59,045 bases of DNA from Kiritimatiellia bacterium (GTDB lineage: Bacteria; Verrucomicrobiota; Kiritimatiellia; RFP12; UBA1067). The position numbers were made by a program, and so were the translations under genes. The stretch covers positions 1 through 59,045 of the forward strand of contig JAFQYM010000046.1 in NCBI GenBank assembly GCA_017406465.1. Direction: 5' to 3'. Below, in pieces: positions 9,201 to 19,819 of the stretch. The notes beneath the pieces were generated by a model that searched no databases, had not been told where the DNA came from, and saw nothing but the letters and a program-made list of their open reading frames with translations. Within the stretch, counting starts at the first letter, position 1; every line of letters begins with the position of its first letter.

Positions 9201-12200
9201 ACGCGGGCTTTCAGGTTGGATCGGTCAGAGGCGGCTGCAATGGTCCATTGGAAGTGGGATCGGGTTTTGCCGTCTTGAAGATGCTCGCATTCCCGACAAA
9301 TGAAATTCCAGAGGAGCAATACGCCGCTCTCTGCGCACAGTATCCATCTGTGACGGCAATGAGTGCCCTTGAGTATAATGTAGCTGGTGGCTCGCTTTAT
9401 ATGCCTTCGCTTACTCTTTCGTCCGGGCAGTTGAGAATAAAGTCCGGGACGCTGGAAGTGCCGGCAGGAGTGGAGGCATCTCTTTCTGCGCTTGAATTCG
9501 GGGACAAAGAAGGTAATCCAAGTTTCGGGATGAATCTTGCCGGAAAGATAACGATCAATACGGCGTCTACGGGATCGGACAACAACTTTAATAGTGCCTA
9601 CAGCGATTGCAACAACGGGCGTGGCGTGGATCTCGGCGAATGGACGGGAACGGGAACGCACAACATTTCCGGCTCATTCATCGCCTCGAACACAATTGTC
9701 GAAGTCTGCCATGATTCAAGTTCTGTTACGACAACGATTGACGGCGGCGAGTTTGTAGTCAAGGGCATTACGTCAAGGCACGCCAATAGAGTTTCGCTTG
9801 TGCTGACAGGCGGCGGAATGCTGAATCTCGGCGAGTATCCTTCATGCACTGCCGCGATCGCGAAGACATACGGCGACGGGACGGTTACGGGAACGGCGAG
9901 CTGGACTGATACGGACGACATCGTGTTCAACGGAACCGGTGAAACGGGTACGACGATTTTCGCTGACGGCATACACCTCAAGTTCACGGGTGCGCTGTCC
10001 GGCGCAGGGAAGGTGACGATAGACGCGCCAAATGACGGAAGCGTGGAGTTTTCGAATTATCAGGGAACGGGAGATATTGTGGTGAAAGAGGGGACGTTCG
10101 TCGTTCCGTGCGATGCATCTTTTGGCCGCGTGCTGACGCTTCAATCGGGCGCAACGCTTGACATTCAGTCCGAAACCGGGGATTTGTCACTCATTGAAAC
10201 GATACATATCGCGGCGTTAAGCGTAGTCGTTGCGGAAGGGGCCCATATAACGGTAGATGGAGAATCCCTGCCAGAGTGGATGACCCTCGACACAACAACG
10301 AGTGGTATCACCATTTACAATACGGCAGAAAAAGAAATTGCCGACGAGTGCGTGTTGCGCATTAGCGAGATTATGCCGAAGCCGACGGACGCGAGGACGC
10401 TGAACGGCATGGAGGGAATGGATGTCAACGGACTGGAGAGCGGCTGGGTCGAGGTCGAGAACACGTCCGACAAGTGGGCCGACCTTGCCGACTACCGCTT
10501 TATCCGAGTGAATCGCGGCAAAAAGACTGACCCAGCTGGCGTCGGCAACTTCCCGTCGCGTCTCGTTCCGCCGCACGGTCGCGCGATATTCTACACCTCC
10601 GAGCGCTATTCCAACAGCAAGGACAAGAAGGTGAGTGCGTTCGCGGAAGGAACGTTTGACGGCAAGCCGATGATCTTTGAGGACTATGGCAACGTCCTCG
10701 TGTGGGGCGACAAGGTGAACCCGAAGAAGTCGCCGTATGTACGGCTCTACTATGCCCCGGGCGGTGATTCTGACAAGGGGACGGTCGTAGATACCGTTGT
10801 CGTGCCGAGTGATCTTCCAGAGGGCTGGTCGATAATCGTCGGCGATGCTGCGGAAGGCGAGGGAACGCGGCGCTGGATGTGCCCCACGCCAACTCGTGGC
10901 AGGGCGAATACGGCGACATCTGGGCTCGTTCGCATCGGTCCGAATGTCGGGCCGCTCTACGAGAGGCCGGACCAAAAGAAGACGGACATCGCAAGCGAGT
11001 TCGCAGTCAATGCGCCGCCTGCCGTGCCGGGGACGGACTACACGGTGACGCTTCCAATCAACGCCGTGATGAACCCGGACGGCACGTTTACGCCGCGTGC
11101 AGCCGACCGGGTCCAGTCCATCAAGTTCGTCTATCGCAAGGATTTGGACGATGCGACGCTTGTCACGAATGAAGTCAATATGGCAGCGAAGACGACGGAC
11201 GCCAACTGGGGCGACAGGTATTCGGCGACGATTCCGGCGAGCTATTTCCCCGCCGCCGGACACTTGATGCAGTGGAAAGTCCTTATCACCGACGGCGAGG
11301 GGGTTGAGTGGACATCCCCGAGCTTCAACAACAAGGATGATGGCTACGAATGGTATGGAACGATTGTTGAGCCAGGCGAGCTCAACAGTGCGACGCTCCC
11401 GACATGGCACATGTTCGCAAGTGGCAACCATCTGACGCAGATGAACGTCGATGCCGACAAGCAGAATCGTTCGCTCGTGCCAAATCAGGCGCGTATCGCG
11501 ATTTACGATTCGTCGACATCAAACTACTACGACTACGTGCGAATCGACTTGCGTGGCAATACTTCCGCGAGCTTCACGAAGAAGGGGCATGGACTCAGGT
11601 TCGCGAAGGCGCATCCGCTGACCATGCGTGATGTCGTTTCCGGCGAGGATATCGAGGAAATCCGCAAGACTTCGCTCATCAGCGAGTTCGCCGACCCGAG
11701 CTTCATGCGCCAGATGATCGCGTTCTGGCTCTGGCGCAAGATGGGCAACCTCGTTCCTTTTGACTTCCCCGTTCGCTGCAACTTGAACGGCGAATTCTAC
11801 CAGCTTGCGTTCAACTCCGAGCGCTTCACGGACGAATTGATTGAGGACGTCTACGGGCTCGACAAGTTTGGCTATGGCTACAAGAACGTGGGAACGCTCA
11901 AGAGCGGTTCAGGAACGACGGCGGGCGGCATTGAAAAGAAGACGCCGGACGATGAAGACGAGTCGAACATAACGGTGCTTCAGAGCGAGCTTCGCTCCAA
12001 GATAACGGCGGCGCAGAACGTGTCGGGCACAAGTGAGGCTGCCAAGTCATCCACGACGACAGATACGACCGGTCTTGACAACGCATCGCTCACGAAGTTT
12101 GTCGTCCAGAAGTTTGACCTCCCGGCGTGGCTAAACTATCTTGCCTCTGCAAAGATTACGCAGGAAATGGACGATGTGTGGGCGAACATCTGCGCATACT

Positions 12201-14134
12201 ACGACAACCCGGACATGTTGCAGGGGGCACGCGGCAAGGGTACATGGATGCCGCTCGGCTACGACTTCAATATAAGTTTTGGGCAATACTACCAGGGTGA
12301 CATTGGCTCCAAGATCGGGCTTATGTCGAACCAGGACTGGTTCAAGTCTCATCCGTTCTACGGTGGCAACCGCGTACGCTGCTGGAAGGGTACCGGCATG
12401 GGGACATCAGTTAATTACGGCAACGACGGTTTTGAGGCCGTCTGGCAGTCTTCGAAGTTCCGTCGTCTCTACTTGCGCCGCCTCAGGACGCTGATGGACC
12501 AGGAGCTTAAGGAGCCGGGCACTCCGGAGAGTGAGGTTCCGTTCATGGTGAAGATGCGCGAGATGGCGGATCTTATGCGCGCGGACTCGGTGCTTGACCT
12601 TGCGAAGTGGCCGGACGACGGTTCCGACAGCGCGATTGACGTATGGCCGTCGGGAGCGAGACCTGTAGACATGGATGCAGGCATCAACGAAATATGGGAC
12701 GATTACGTCGTGCCGCGCCGCGAGCATTTGTACGTTACGCATTCCGTGACCAACACGACGAAGGTGGTTGGCTATGGCTCCAACCTGAACGCAGGTATTC
12801 CCGAGGCGCAAAGCCCGATTACGACGCTTGCACCGAACATATATGTCTCCAACCTCACTGCGCTTGATGCTGAGCAGGCCGAAGCTCTTGGTGTTACGGG
12901 ACAGTTCTATGGTACGGAAGTCGTCATAATACAAAACGACAATGCAGAGGCCGTCGACATGAGCGGATGGCGCCTTGCGTTCTCGGTCGATTTTACGTTC
13001 CCCGCCGGTACGGTGTGCGATGCGAACGACTCGATATACATTGTTGCTGACCGCCGTGACTACATCAGAGTGCACGGCGATGAACTCACGGACCAGGTAA
13101 TCGTCGGCAACGCGACGTTCACTGGCGCGGGGCCGATTGCGATCTTCGCGGCGGACGGCACGCAGGTCTTTGCCGCGATTCCAGAGACGAATGAGAAGAA
13201 GTATCTCAGACTCCATTCCTTCTGCGGGAACACAAACGACGGCGCTGATGGCGACACGGGCGAATGGTTCACGCTTACCAATATTTCGGACGCTGCGACC
13301 CTTGATCTTGCTGACGTCACAGTCTGCTTCCTTAAGCAGGGCGATGACCACGATACTACCACGCACTGCCATGTTACGCTTACGAACAAGAAAGGCAAAG
13401 GCGACGTCAAGCCGTTGAAGTCCTGGACGGCGAACCAAGCGGACTGGGCCGACAATGGCTGGCCGAAGATACAGAACAACAAGCAGCAGATCACAATCTA
13501 CGACAAGTTCGGAACGGTCTGCCAGACGCTCAAGGTGACGCAAAAAGATTTCCTTCTCGCTTATGGTGCAGGTGGTTGGCTCGTCTGCGACTCGCAAGAT
13601 GCATTAGTCACTGACAAGAAGTGGTGGCACCAGGCGTTTGACATCTCGGCCGGAACAGAGACTGGTTCATTCGAGGCCAAGAACCAGGCGGATGCGGACA
13701 AAGCGGCGGCGGATATTACGATAACACTTTCCGCAGAGGATGCCGCAGCAGGGCTTGAAACGCAATACCTAAAAGTCGTAGCAGAGCCGGTCGAGGGTTC
13801 GTCTGGAAAATACAAGGCAGTAGTCGTGGTGAATCCGGAGACTGTCGGCGCGCCAGTTGTCGGCGTCGGCGAATCTGCCGCGGAGGATAAGCCCGTAAAG
13901 GTTGAGGATGTAGTGGGCGGCAAGGAGGTGAGCGTTTCGATTACGAATGCCGTAAAGGGGCTTTGGTACGGCTGCGAAGTTGCGGACGGGCTTGGCGCAA
14001 CTGCTGCGTTCGGCAACGACGTCGGCTCTTTCTATCGCGCGTCAAACACGACGCATACCGTAATTGCCTCTCCTCGCACGCAACCCAGCGGGTTCTTTAG
14101 GGTAAAAGTCCTTCCGGTCCGCCCGACGGAGTGA
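6218..14134 (+). CDS. giant secreted sialidase / CotH kinase / lamin-tail protein
   Basis: 2638 residues; start ATG 6218 follows aggtgg and gives a signal peptide (about 1-22). Domains in order are as follows. A six-bladed BNR sialidase-like propeller (about 30-430) has the YRIP arginine motif near residue 45 and Asp-boxes SGDNGVKW and STDGGATW. A LamG/concanavalin-like sandwich spans about 440-650. A second lectin-like and then beta-helix region (about 650-1370) contains autotransporter-type repeats (LSGAGKVTID, GTGDIVVKEGTF). A lamin-tail domain starts near 1379 (VLRISEIMPKP). A CotH-type protein kinase domain spans about 1728-2140 (DLRGNTSASFTKKGHG, LRFAKAHPL). A second lamin-tail domain runs from about 2206. 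The end is FFRVKVLPV. The sialidase part suggests release of sialic acid, but its catalytic Tyr/Glu pair was not verified. The CotH part may phosphorylate surface proteins. The gene stands alone between two hairpin/promoter regions. Confidence 0.7.
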   Translation: MHRIRGFVVSTLFASACMVCAGTSSVQLANTPYINGLSENSSGVYRIPAMAKSTNGVIVAVSDCRNNSSEDLPNSIDIAEVWSGDNGVKWSTPRVGIDVANDGDVRKLRDIGDPCMLYDPVGNKFWLMAITGGGLASSHDSSGNSRSDVVLYTRGTGENDAWQEWTGGPEGNRRSVKQMILDSLAEVDPNATNDEDRICGILQGPGHGIVQRQMVFALDGETVLMPKDALVFPMQYFSTKRSENSSSWAAYSWAFAVYSTDGGATWKSTKLAPTQKAQESCVMELDDGSWVMMAKCQSGGERYFFRTTDYLNWTKHDSLSPSAACQGSCLWLGKGADGKSRYVSCFAANGDRSNITLHFGTDNSADKMGLGIMWGRSYDRVIQGSTSGLFAYNSLVMVDGDTLGTLLEVGGHLTFRTEDIGAILENDIAAVIPVAVWDGDFGVDALTNFTSNGYTLVDWNETHGKYYSSVTIDRTNQGLMFNSDTPMSGLTVLVRYSGLEASESAKHVLFASCVTSNHKYDRTGVQLNPNGTLVGLWNNSTSSCNDADNGDASGSIPSSGVMAFTYSTAGTYLYYGASSSKISSTATWGSSALKSSNDTSIYGAAIGGMCADSTKSSTEAAKGMTINAVAVFDCVLTAEQMRAYKWPAAPEGSLVVEINDSTVKISNTNATSNKASWSPSAIPTISMPLLAHDDLTEGTYIKLDSLDVGFVEDTSGNTHPKMIAISSGTRSWTSLLVTTNSADRFSCKDSNTYPRLVYSFAEANCVLTVGETYSVSLLDASGAPMSGKIRYALSYRAQSIFSGLDFSADYTPMFQLTGEIVSEDDLGFVDPCFDWTPGSAPTGSWFTAWKGENGGSPKTVVGPDGAAQSIQVTYRNGNNDTWTPYCSDAAKPLTNFTFITYGSADMVTADSGKYAVLWCMGQKDNAKTALVKDSDGNICLVQITGAEVAPARTITAGPVKGYHVFTVRFNQVGGASLQIDDGQIMADSNFTTVAHAGFQVGSVRGGCNGPLEVGSGFAVLKMLAFPTNEIPEEQYAALCAQYPSVTAMSALEYNVAGGSLYMPSLTLSSGQLRIKSGTLEVPAGVEASLSALEFGDKEGNPSFGMNLAGKITINTASTGSDNNFNSAYSDCNNGRGVDLGEWTGTGTHNISGSFIASNTIVEVCHDSSSVTTTIDGGEFVVKGITSRHANRVSLVLTGGGMLNLGEYPSCTAAIAKTYGDGTVTGTASWTDTDDIVFNGTGETGTTIFADGIHLKFTGALSGAGKVTIDAPNDGSVEFSNYQGTGDIVVKEGTFVVPCDASFGRVLTLQSGATLDIQSETGDLSLIETIHIAALSVVVAEGAHITVDGESLPEWMTLDTTTSGITIYNTAEKEIADECVLRISEIMPKPTDARTLNGMEGMDVNGLESGWVEVENTSDKWADLADYRFIRVNRGKKTDPAGVGNFPSRLVPPHGRAIFYTSERYSNSKDKKVSAFAEGTFDGKPMIFEDYGNVLVWGDKVNPKKSPYVRLYYAPGGDSDKGTVVDTVVVPSDLPEGWSIIVGDAAEGEGTRRWMCPTPTRGRANTATSGLVRIGPNVGPLYERPDQKKTDIASEFAVNAPPAVPGTDYTVTLPINAVMNPDGTFTPRAADRVQSIKFVYRKDLDDATLVTNEVNMAAKTTDANWGDRYSATIPASYFPAAGHLMQWKVLITDGEGVEWTSPSFNNKDDGYEWYGTIVEPGELNSATLPTWHMFASGNHLTQMNVDADKQNRSLVPNQARIAIYDSSTSNYYDYVRIDLRGNTSASFTKKGHGLRFAKAHPLTMRDVVSGEDIEEIRKTSLISEFADPSFMRQMIAFWLWRKMGNLVPFDFPVRCNLNGEFYQLAFNSERFTDELIEDVYGLDKFGYGYKNVGTLKSGSGTTAGGIEKKTPDDEDESNITVLQSELRSKITAAQNVSGTSEAAKSSTTTDTTGLDNASLTKFVVQKFDLPAWLNYLASAKITQEMDDVWANICAYYDNPDMLQGARGKGTWMPLGYDFNISFGQYYQGDIGSKIGLMSNQDWFKSHPFYGGNRVRCWKGTGMGTSVNYGNDGFEAVWQSSKFRRLYLRRLRTLMDQELKEPGTPESEVPFMVKMREMADLMRADSVLDLAKWPDDGSDSAIDVWPSGARPVDMDAGINEIWDDYVVPRREHLYVTHSVTNTTKVVGYGSNLNAGIPEAQSPITTLAPNIYVSNLTALDAEQAEALGVTGQFYGTEVVIIQNDNAEAVDMSGWRLAFSVDFTFPAGTVCDANDSIYIVADRRDYIRVHGDELTDQVIVGNATFTGAGPIAIFAADGTQVFAAIPETNEKKYLRLHSFCGNTNDGADGDTGEWFTLTNISDAATLDLADVTVCFLKQGDDHDTTTHCHVTLTNKKGKGDVKPLKSWTANQADWADNGWPKIQNNKQQITIYDKFGTVCQTLKVTQKDFLLAYGAGGWLVCDSQDALVTDKKWWHQAFDISAGTETGSFEAKNQADADKAAADITITLSAEDAAAGLETQYLKVVAEPVEGSSGKYKAVVVVNPETVGAPVVGVGESAAEDKPVKVEDVVGGKEVSVSITNAVKGLWYGCEVADGLGATAAFGNDVGSFYRASNTTHTVIASPRTQPSGFFRVKVLPVRPTE

Positions 14135-14158
14135 TTTTGCCCGTCGAGACCAACAACT

Positions 14159-14193
14159 TACCCTTGCCTAACAATGGGTAGATAGGGTATAAT
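14159..14193 (+). promoter_or_regulatory. hydrogenase operon promoter with inverted repeat
   Basis: TTGCCT (14164-14169) and TATAAT (14188-14193) with an 18-bp spacer. A short inverted repeat, taccc (14159-14163) and gggta (14176-14180), brackets the -35 box and could bind a regulator. No canonical Rex half-site was seen. The transcript would have a leader of about 45 nt ending in agaagga. Confidence 0.6.
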
Positions 14194-14244
14194 CTTTCGC
14201 AATGGGGACAATTTTTAAGTTCGCATAAAAGAAGGACAATAAGA

Positions 14245-14724
14245 ATGAGCGAAAAACTCGAAACGATGACGCCTGAACTAAAGGCGTTTGTCGAAGAATG
14301 GAAGTCCAAGCCGGGCAACCTCATCATGGTTCTGCACCGGGTGCAGCAGACGTACGGGTACATCCCGCGCAACATAGCGATCGAGATCTCCACGATGCTC
14401 GACGTGCCGTTGGCGAAGATCTACGGTGTCGTCACGTTCTACAACTTCTTCCGGCTCCAGAAGTCCGGCAAGTACAATGTCCAGGTCTGCCTGGGCACGG
14501 CTTGCTACCTCAGGGGCGGCGACGACATCATCAAAGAGTTCGAGCGCCGTCTCGGCGTCGGTCTCAATGCGACGACCGAAGACGGGCTCTTCTCCGTCGA
14601 GGCCGTCCGCTGCCTTGGTTGCTGCGGTCTCGCGCCTGTCGCCGTCGTCAACGGCGAGGTGCACGGCAAGCTCGAGACGAAGGACGTCGAGGGCATTATT
14701 GAACAATATCGCAAACTCGGTTAA
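14245..14724 (+). CDS. hndA: NAD(P)-linked [FeFe] hydrogenase, NuoE-like subunit
   Basis: 159 residues, a thioredoxin-like [2Fe-2S] protein of the NuoE/HydC/HndA family. Cluster ligands are C82 and C87 (CLGTAC) and C123 and C127 (CLGCC). It relays electrons between the flavin subunit and the rest of the complex. It is the first gene of four in the exact order hndA-B-C-D, with gaps of about 12-62 nt, after a promoter at 14164-14193. This order and the absence of membrane subunits separate it from respiratory complex I. Confidence 0.9.
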   Translation: MSEKLETMTPELKAFVEEWKSKPGNLIMVLHRVQQTYGYIPRNIAIEISTMLDVPLAKIYGVVTFYNFFRLQKSGKYNVQVCLGTACYLRGGDDIIKEFERRLGVGLNATTEDGLFSVEAVRCLGCCGLAPVAVVNGEVHGKLETKDVEGIIEQYRKLG

Positions 14725-14736
14725 AGGGGAAAGAAA

Positions 14737-15132
14737 ATGGCTAAGCTTACGCTCGCAGACCTGCGCAAGATGCGCGAGGAGAAGCAGAAGGCGCTCGACA
14801 TGCGCGACTCGTCGAACAAGGATGTCCAGGTCGTCGTCGGCATGGGCACTTGCGGTATCGCCGCCGGCGCGAAGGACACGTTCACAGCACTCATCAACAC
14901 GCTCTCCGAGAAGGGGCTCACCAACGTCCTCGTCAGGCAGACCGGCTGCATGGGCCTCTGCCACTCCGAGCCGACGGTCGAGGTCGTCGTTCCCGGAATG
15001 CCGACCGTCATCTACGGACATGTCGACGCCGCGACGGCCAAGGACATCGTCGACAAGCACATCGTCGGCCACGAGCTCATCGAGGGCAAGATCCTCGACA
15101 AGCCGTCGATCGACATCGTGAAGAACGCTTAA
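14737..15132 (+). CDS. hndB: [2Fe-2S] thioredoxin-like hydrogenase subunit
   Basis: 131 residues, of the HndB family found only with multimeric [FeFe] hydrogenases. A basic N-terminal helix (LADLRKMREEKQKA) is followed by a thioredoxin-like fold with cysteines in GMGTCG and in TGCMGLCHSEP. These are candidates for a [2Fe-2S] cluster. It lies 12 nt after hndA, with an aaaggggaaag Shine-Dalgarno sequence, and 12 nt before hndC. Confidence 0.88.
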   Translation: MAKLTLADLRKMREEKQKALDMRDSSNKDVQVVVGMGTCGIAAGAKDTFTALINTLSEKGLTNVLVRQTGCMGLCHSEPTVEVVVPGMPTVIYGHVDAATAKDIVDKHIVGHELIEGKILDKPSIDIVKNA

Positions 15133-15144
15133 GGAGTCATTGCA

Positions 15145-16932
<1,788 letters not shown>

Positions 16933-16942
16933 AAGGAACGGA

Positions 16943-16963
16943 CGGGGATGCCACCCATCCCCG
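16943..16963 (+). promoter_or_regulatory. intercistronic hairpin hndC-hndD
   Basis: An 8-bp perfect stem, cggggatg (16943-16950) with catccccg (16956-16963), and a 5-nt loop. It lies in the longest gap of the operon, without a T run, so RNA processing, mRNA stabilisation or attenuation is more likely than termination. Confidence 0.55.
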
Positions 16964-16994
16964 CACCCCTTGAAAAGGAAAGGAACTCTTTGTT

Positions 16995-18806
16995 ATGGAA
17001 ACTGAAATGATCACTCTTGAGATCAACGGCAAGGCCGTCACGGTCCCGAAGGGCACGTCTATTCTTAACGCGGCCAAGGCCGCCCACATCAAGATCCCGA
17101 CGCTCTGCTACCATCCCGACCTGAAGCCGGGCGCAAGCTGCGGAATCTGCGTCGTCAGGCAGCTCGTCCCGAGCCGCAACCCGGCCGACAACGGCAAGCT
17201 CGTTCCGAGCCCCAAGATGCTCCGCGCGTGCTGCACCGAGGCGACGGCGGGGATGCACATCCTCACGCACGACCCCGACATCGTCCAGGTCCGCAAGACG
17301 GTCCTCGAGCTCATCCTCGCGAACCACCCGCAGGACTGCCTCCAGTGCCCGCGCTCGGGCTCCTGCGAGCTCCAGGCGATCGCGGCCGACTTCGGCATCC
17401 GCGACATCCCGTTCCCGAAGGAAGTCATCCACCGCGATCCCGACAACTCCACGCCGTCGATCGTCCTCAACTCCGACAAGTGCATTAAGTGCGGCCGTTG
17501 CGCCGAGGTGTGCCAGGAGATGCAGAACGTCTGGGCGCTCGAGTTCATCGGCCGCGGCGAAAAGACGGTCATGGCTCCCGCAGCCGGCGTCAAGCTCGCT
17601 GAGTCTCCCTGCATCAAGTGCGGCCAGTGCTCCGCGCACTGCCCCGTTGGCGCGATCTACGAGAACGACGAGACCGCCAAGGTCTGGGCGGCTCTTCGCG
17701 ACCCCGAGAAGACCTGCCTCGTGCAGATTGCCCCGGCCGTCCGCGTCGCCGTTGGCGAGGCGTTCGGTATGAAGCCGGGCGAGCTCACGACGGGCAAGAT
17801 CTACGCTGCGCTCCGCATGCTCGGCTTCGACAAGGTGTTTGACACCAACTTCTCCGCCGACGTCACGATCATGGAGGAGGGCACCGAGTTCATCAAGCGC
17901 TTCACCGAGGGCGGAACGCTCCCGCTCCTCACCAGCTGCTGCCCCGCGTGGACCGACTGGATGGAGAAGTACGCTCCCGACTTCACCGAGAACTTCTCGA
18001 CCGCGAAGTCGCCGCAGCAGATGCTTTCCGCGCTCGCCAAGAGCTACTGGCCCGAGAAGAACGGCGTCGACCCCGCGAAGGTCCACGTCACCTCGATCAT
18101 GCCCTGCACGGCGAAGAAGCACGAGATCATCCGCGACGAGTTCATGAAGTCCACGGGCTTCCAGGACACCGACGTGGTGCTGACGACGCGCGAGCTCGCC
18201 CGCATGATCAAGGCGGCCGGCATAGACTTCGCCTCGCTCCCCGAGGAACCGGCTGACAAGCTGCTCGGCGAGTACACCGGCGCGGGCACGATCTTCGGCG
18301 TGACGGGCGGCGTCATGGAAGCGGCGCTCCGCACGGCCTACTGCCTCATCACCGGCGAGGCCAAGCCCCCGAGCATCGACTTCAAGGAGGTGCGCGGCAT
18401 GGAGGGCGTCAAGAAGGCGACGATCGACATCAAGGGCACGAAGGTGAACATCGCCGTCGCGCACCAGATGGGCAACGTCGAGAAGGTGCTGAACGAGATC
18501 CGCGAAGACCGCAGGAACGGCGTCAAGCCGCGCTACGACTTCATCGAGGTCATGGCTTGCCGCGGCGGCTGCATCGGCGGCGGTGGACAGCCCTGCCTCG
18601 CGACGGACGCTGTCCGTGCGCAGCGCACGGCCGGCATCTACACCGACGACGAGAAGTGCACTCTCCGAATGTCGCACCTGAACCCCGAGGTCCAGGCCCT
18701 CTACAAGGACTACCTCGGCGGCAAGACGGGCGCGCAGGGCGGCGAGAAGGCGCACCACCTCCTCCACACCGGCTACAAGAAGATCGACGTCTATCACTTC
18801 GAGTGA
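16995..18806 (+). CDS. hndD: [FeFe] hydrogenase catalytic subunit
   Basis: 603 residues; reversible H+ reduction to H2. An N-terminal [2Fe-2S] ferredoxin domain (CxxxxxxxxxxCGIC pattern near 35-50) is followed by the His-ligated [4Fe-4S] segment HPQDCLQCPRSGSC. Two [4Fe-4S] motifs come next (CIKCGRCAEVC and CIKCGQCSAHCP), then the H-cluster domain with all three signatures: TSCCPAWTDW (about 312), IMPCTAKKHE (about 368) and ACRGGCIGGGGQP (about 521). The small C-terminal domain is complete. Length and layout match HndD/group A3 enzymes. Hydrogenase maturases HydE, HydF and HydG are not in this window and must lie elsewhere. Confidence 0.95.
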   Translation: METEMITLEINGKAVTVPKGTSILNAAKAAHIKIPTLCYHPDLKPGASCGICVVRQLVPSRNPADNGKLVPSPKMLRACCTEATAGMHILTHDPDIVQVRKTVLELILANHPQDCLQCPRSGSCELQAIAADFGIRDIPFPKEVIHRDPDNSTPSIVLNSDKCIKCGRCAEVCQEMQNVWALEFIGRGEKTVMAPAAGVKLAESPCIKCGQCSAHCPVGAIYENDETAKVWAALRDPEKTCLVQIAPAVRVAVGEAFGMKPGELTTGKIYAALRMLGFDKVFDTNFSADVTIMEEGTEFIKRFTEGGTLPLLTSCCPAWTDWMEKYAPDFTENFSTAKSPQQMLSALAKSYWPEKNGVDPAKVHVTSIMPCTAKKHEIIRDEFMKSTGFQDTDVVLTTRELARMIKAAGIDFASLPEEPADKLLGEYTGAGTIFGVTGGVMEAALRTAYCLITGEAKPPSIDFKEVRGMEGVKKATIDIKGTKVNIAVAHQMGNVEKVLNEIREDRRNGVKPRYDFIEVMACRGGCIGGGGQPCLATDAVRAQRTAGIYTDDEKCTLRMSHLNPEVQALYKDYLGGKTGAQGGEKAHHLLHTGYKKIDVYHFE

Positions 18807-18807
18807 C

Positions 18808-19344
18808 GTGCACGCTTCTTTATCGGACATTGTTGCCGATGTAGCGGCAAACTCGATCGAGGCCCATGCGGGCCTCGTTCGAGTTTCTGTTATAGAAGAA
18901 AACGGCACGATAACGCTGCGAGTCGAGGACAACGGGAAGGGGATGCCTCCCGAAATCGTCGCCAAGGCGTTCGATCCGTTTTACACGGAGCCGGGAAAGC
19001 ACGACAAGCGCAAGGTCGGCATGGGCCTTCCGTTCGTCAAGCAGACGTGCGACGGCTGCGGCGGCTGCGTAACGCTCGACAGCAAGCAGGGCGTGGGGAC
19101 GACTCTCGTCTGCACGTTCAAGGCCGACAACATAGACCTTCCGCCGATGGGAAGTCTTCCTCAGGCGATTCTCTCGCTCTTTAACTTTGATGGAGATTTC
19201 GATCTCGTCTTCCGCCACAGGAAGAACGGCAACGAGTATGAAATCTCCCGTCTAGAGCTAAAGGATGCCGTAGGCGGCTTTGATTCCGTTGAGGGACTTT
19301 CTCTCGCCCGCGAGTTTCTCGAGGGTCAGGAAGAGTCTCTTTAG
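18808..19344 (+). CDS. hydrogenase-linked HATPase-domain protein
   Basis: 178 residues, starting with GTG one base after the hndD stop, so translation is probably coupled. A GHKL ATPase fold is visible: the N-box region DVAANSIEAHA, the D-box VEDNGKGMP and the GMGLPFVKQ block. There is no dimerisation/phospho-acceptor helix, so it is not a complete sensor kinase. The C-terminal 60 residues (DFDLVFRHRKNG and after) match small ATPases that accompany [FeFe] hydrogenase operons in fermentative bacteria. A regulatory or kinase-like role for the hydrogenase is inferred from that recurring neighbourhood only. Confidence 0.8.
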   Translation: MHASLSDIVADVAANSIEAHAGLVRVSVIEENGTITLRVEDNGKGMPPEIVAKAFDPFYTEPGKHDKRKVGMGLPFVKQTCDGCGGCVTLDSKQGVGTTLVCTFKADNIDLPPMGSLPQAILSLFNFDGDFDLVFRHRKNGNEYEISRLELKDAVGGFDSVEGLSLAREFLEGQEESL

Positions 19345-19814
19345 CCAAATGCGGCGCGGATGAAGATGATCGCAAAATAGGCGACGGCGACTAGATTCAT
19401 CGCAAGGGTGGTGACATATCCGACGAGTGCGCCCACGCCACCCTTAAGCGCATGCCCAATGCGCCGCCCGGCGATGAGTTCGCCTGCGACCGTGCCGAGG
19501 AATGGTCCTGCAATCAGGCCAATTGGCAGGAAGAAGAGCCCGACGATCGTTCCGACAGCGCAGCCGAAAACTCCCCACCCTGAACACTTGAACTTCTTTG
19601 CGAAGAAAGTCGGGAGTACATAGTCCACGATTGAGACGACGATGACAATTGCCGCACCAAACGCCAGGATGCTTGTGGAAGGGGCTTTTGCCGTTGGCAC
19701 AAGCGTCCAGAGGGCGGCGTATCCTAAAATAGGCCCAGGCAGGACGGGAACGGCGCTCCCAATAAAACCACAGACGAGCAGCAGAGCTCCGAGCGTTATC
19801 AGAAAATATTCCAT
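19341..19814 (-). CDS. DUF456 membrane protein
   Basis: 157 residues, nearly all hydrophobic: about four to five membrane helices with glycine-rich turns (GSAVPVLPGPILGYAAL, FLPIGLIAGPFLGTVAGE) characteristic of DUF456. The function of the family is unknown; an inner-membrane location is clear. It is convergent with the HATPase gene (ends overlap by 4 nt) and lies 5 nt downstream of the DRTGG gene on the same strand, so those two form an operon. Confidence 0.85.
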   Translation of the reverse strand: MEYFLITLGALLLVCGFIGSAVPVLPGPILGYAALWTLVPTAKAPSTSILAFGAAIVIVVSIVDYVLPTFFAKKFKCSGWGVFGCAVGTIVGLFFLPIGLIAGPFLGTVAGELIAGRRIGHALKGGVGALVGYVTTLAMNLVAVAYFAIIFIRAAFG

Positions 19815-19819
19815 TTTTG

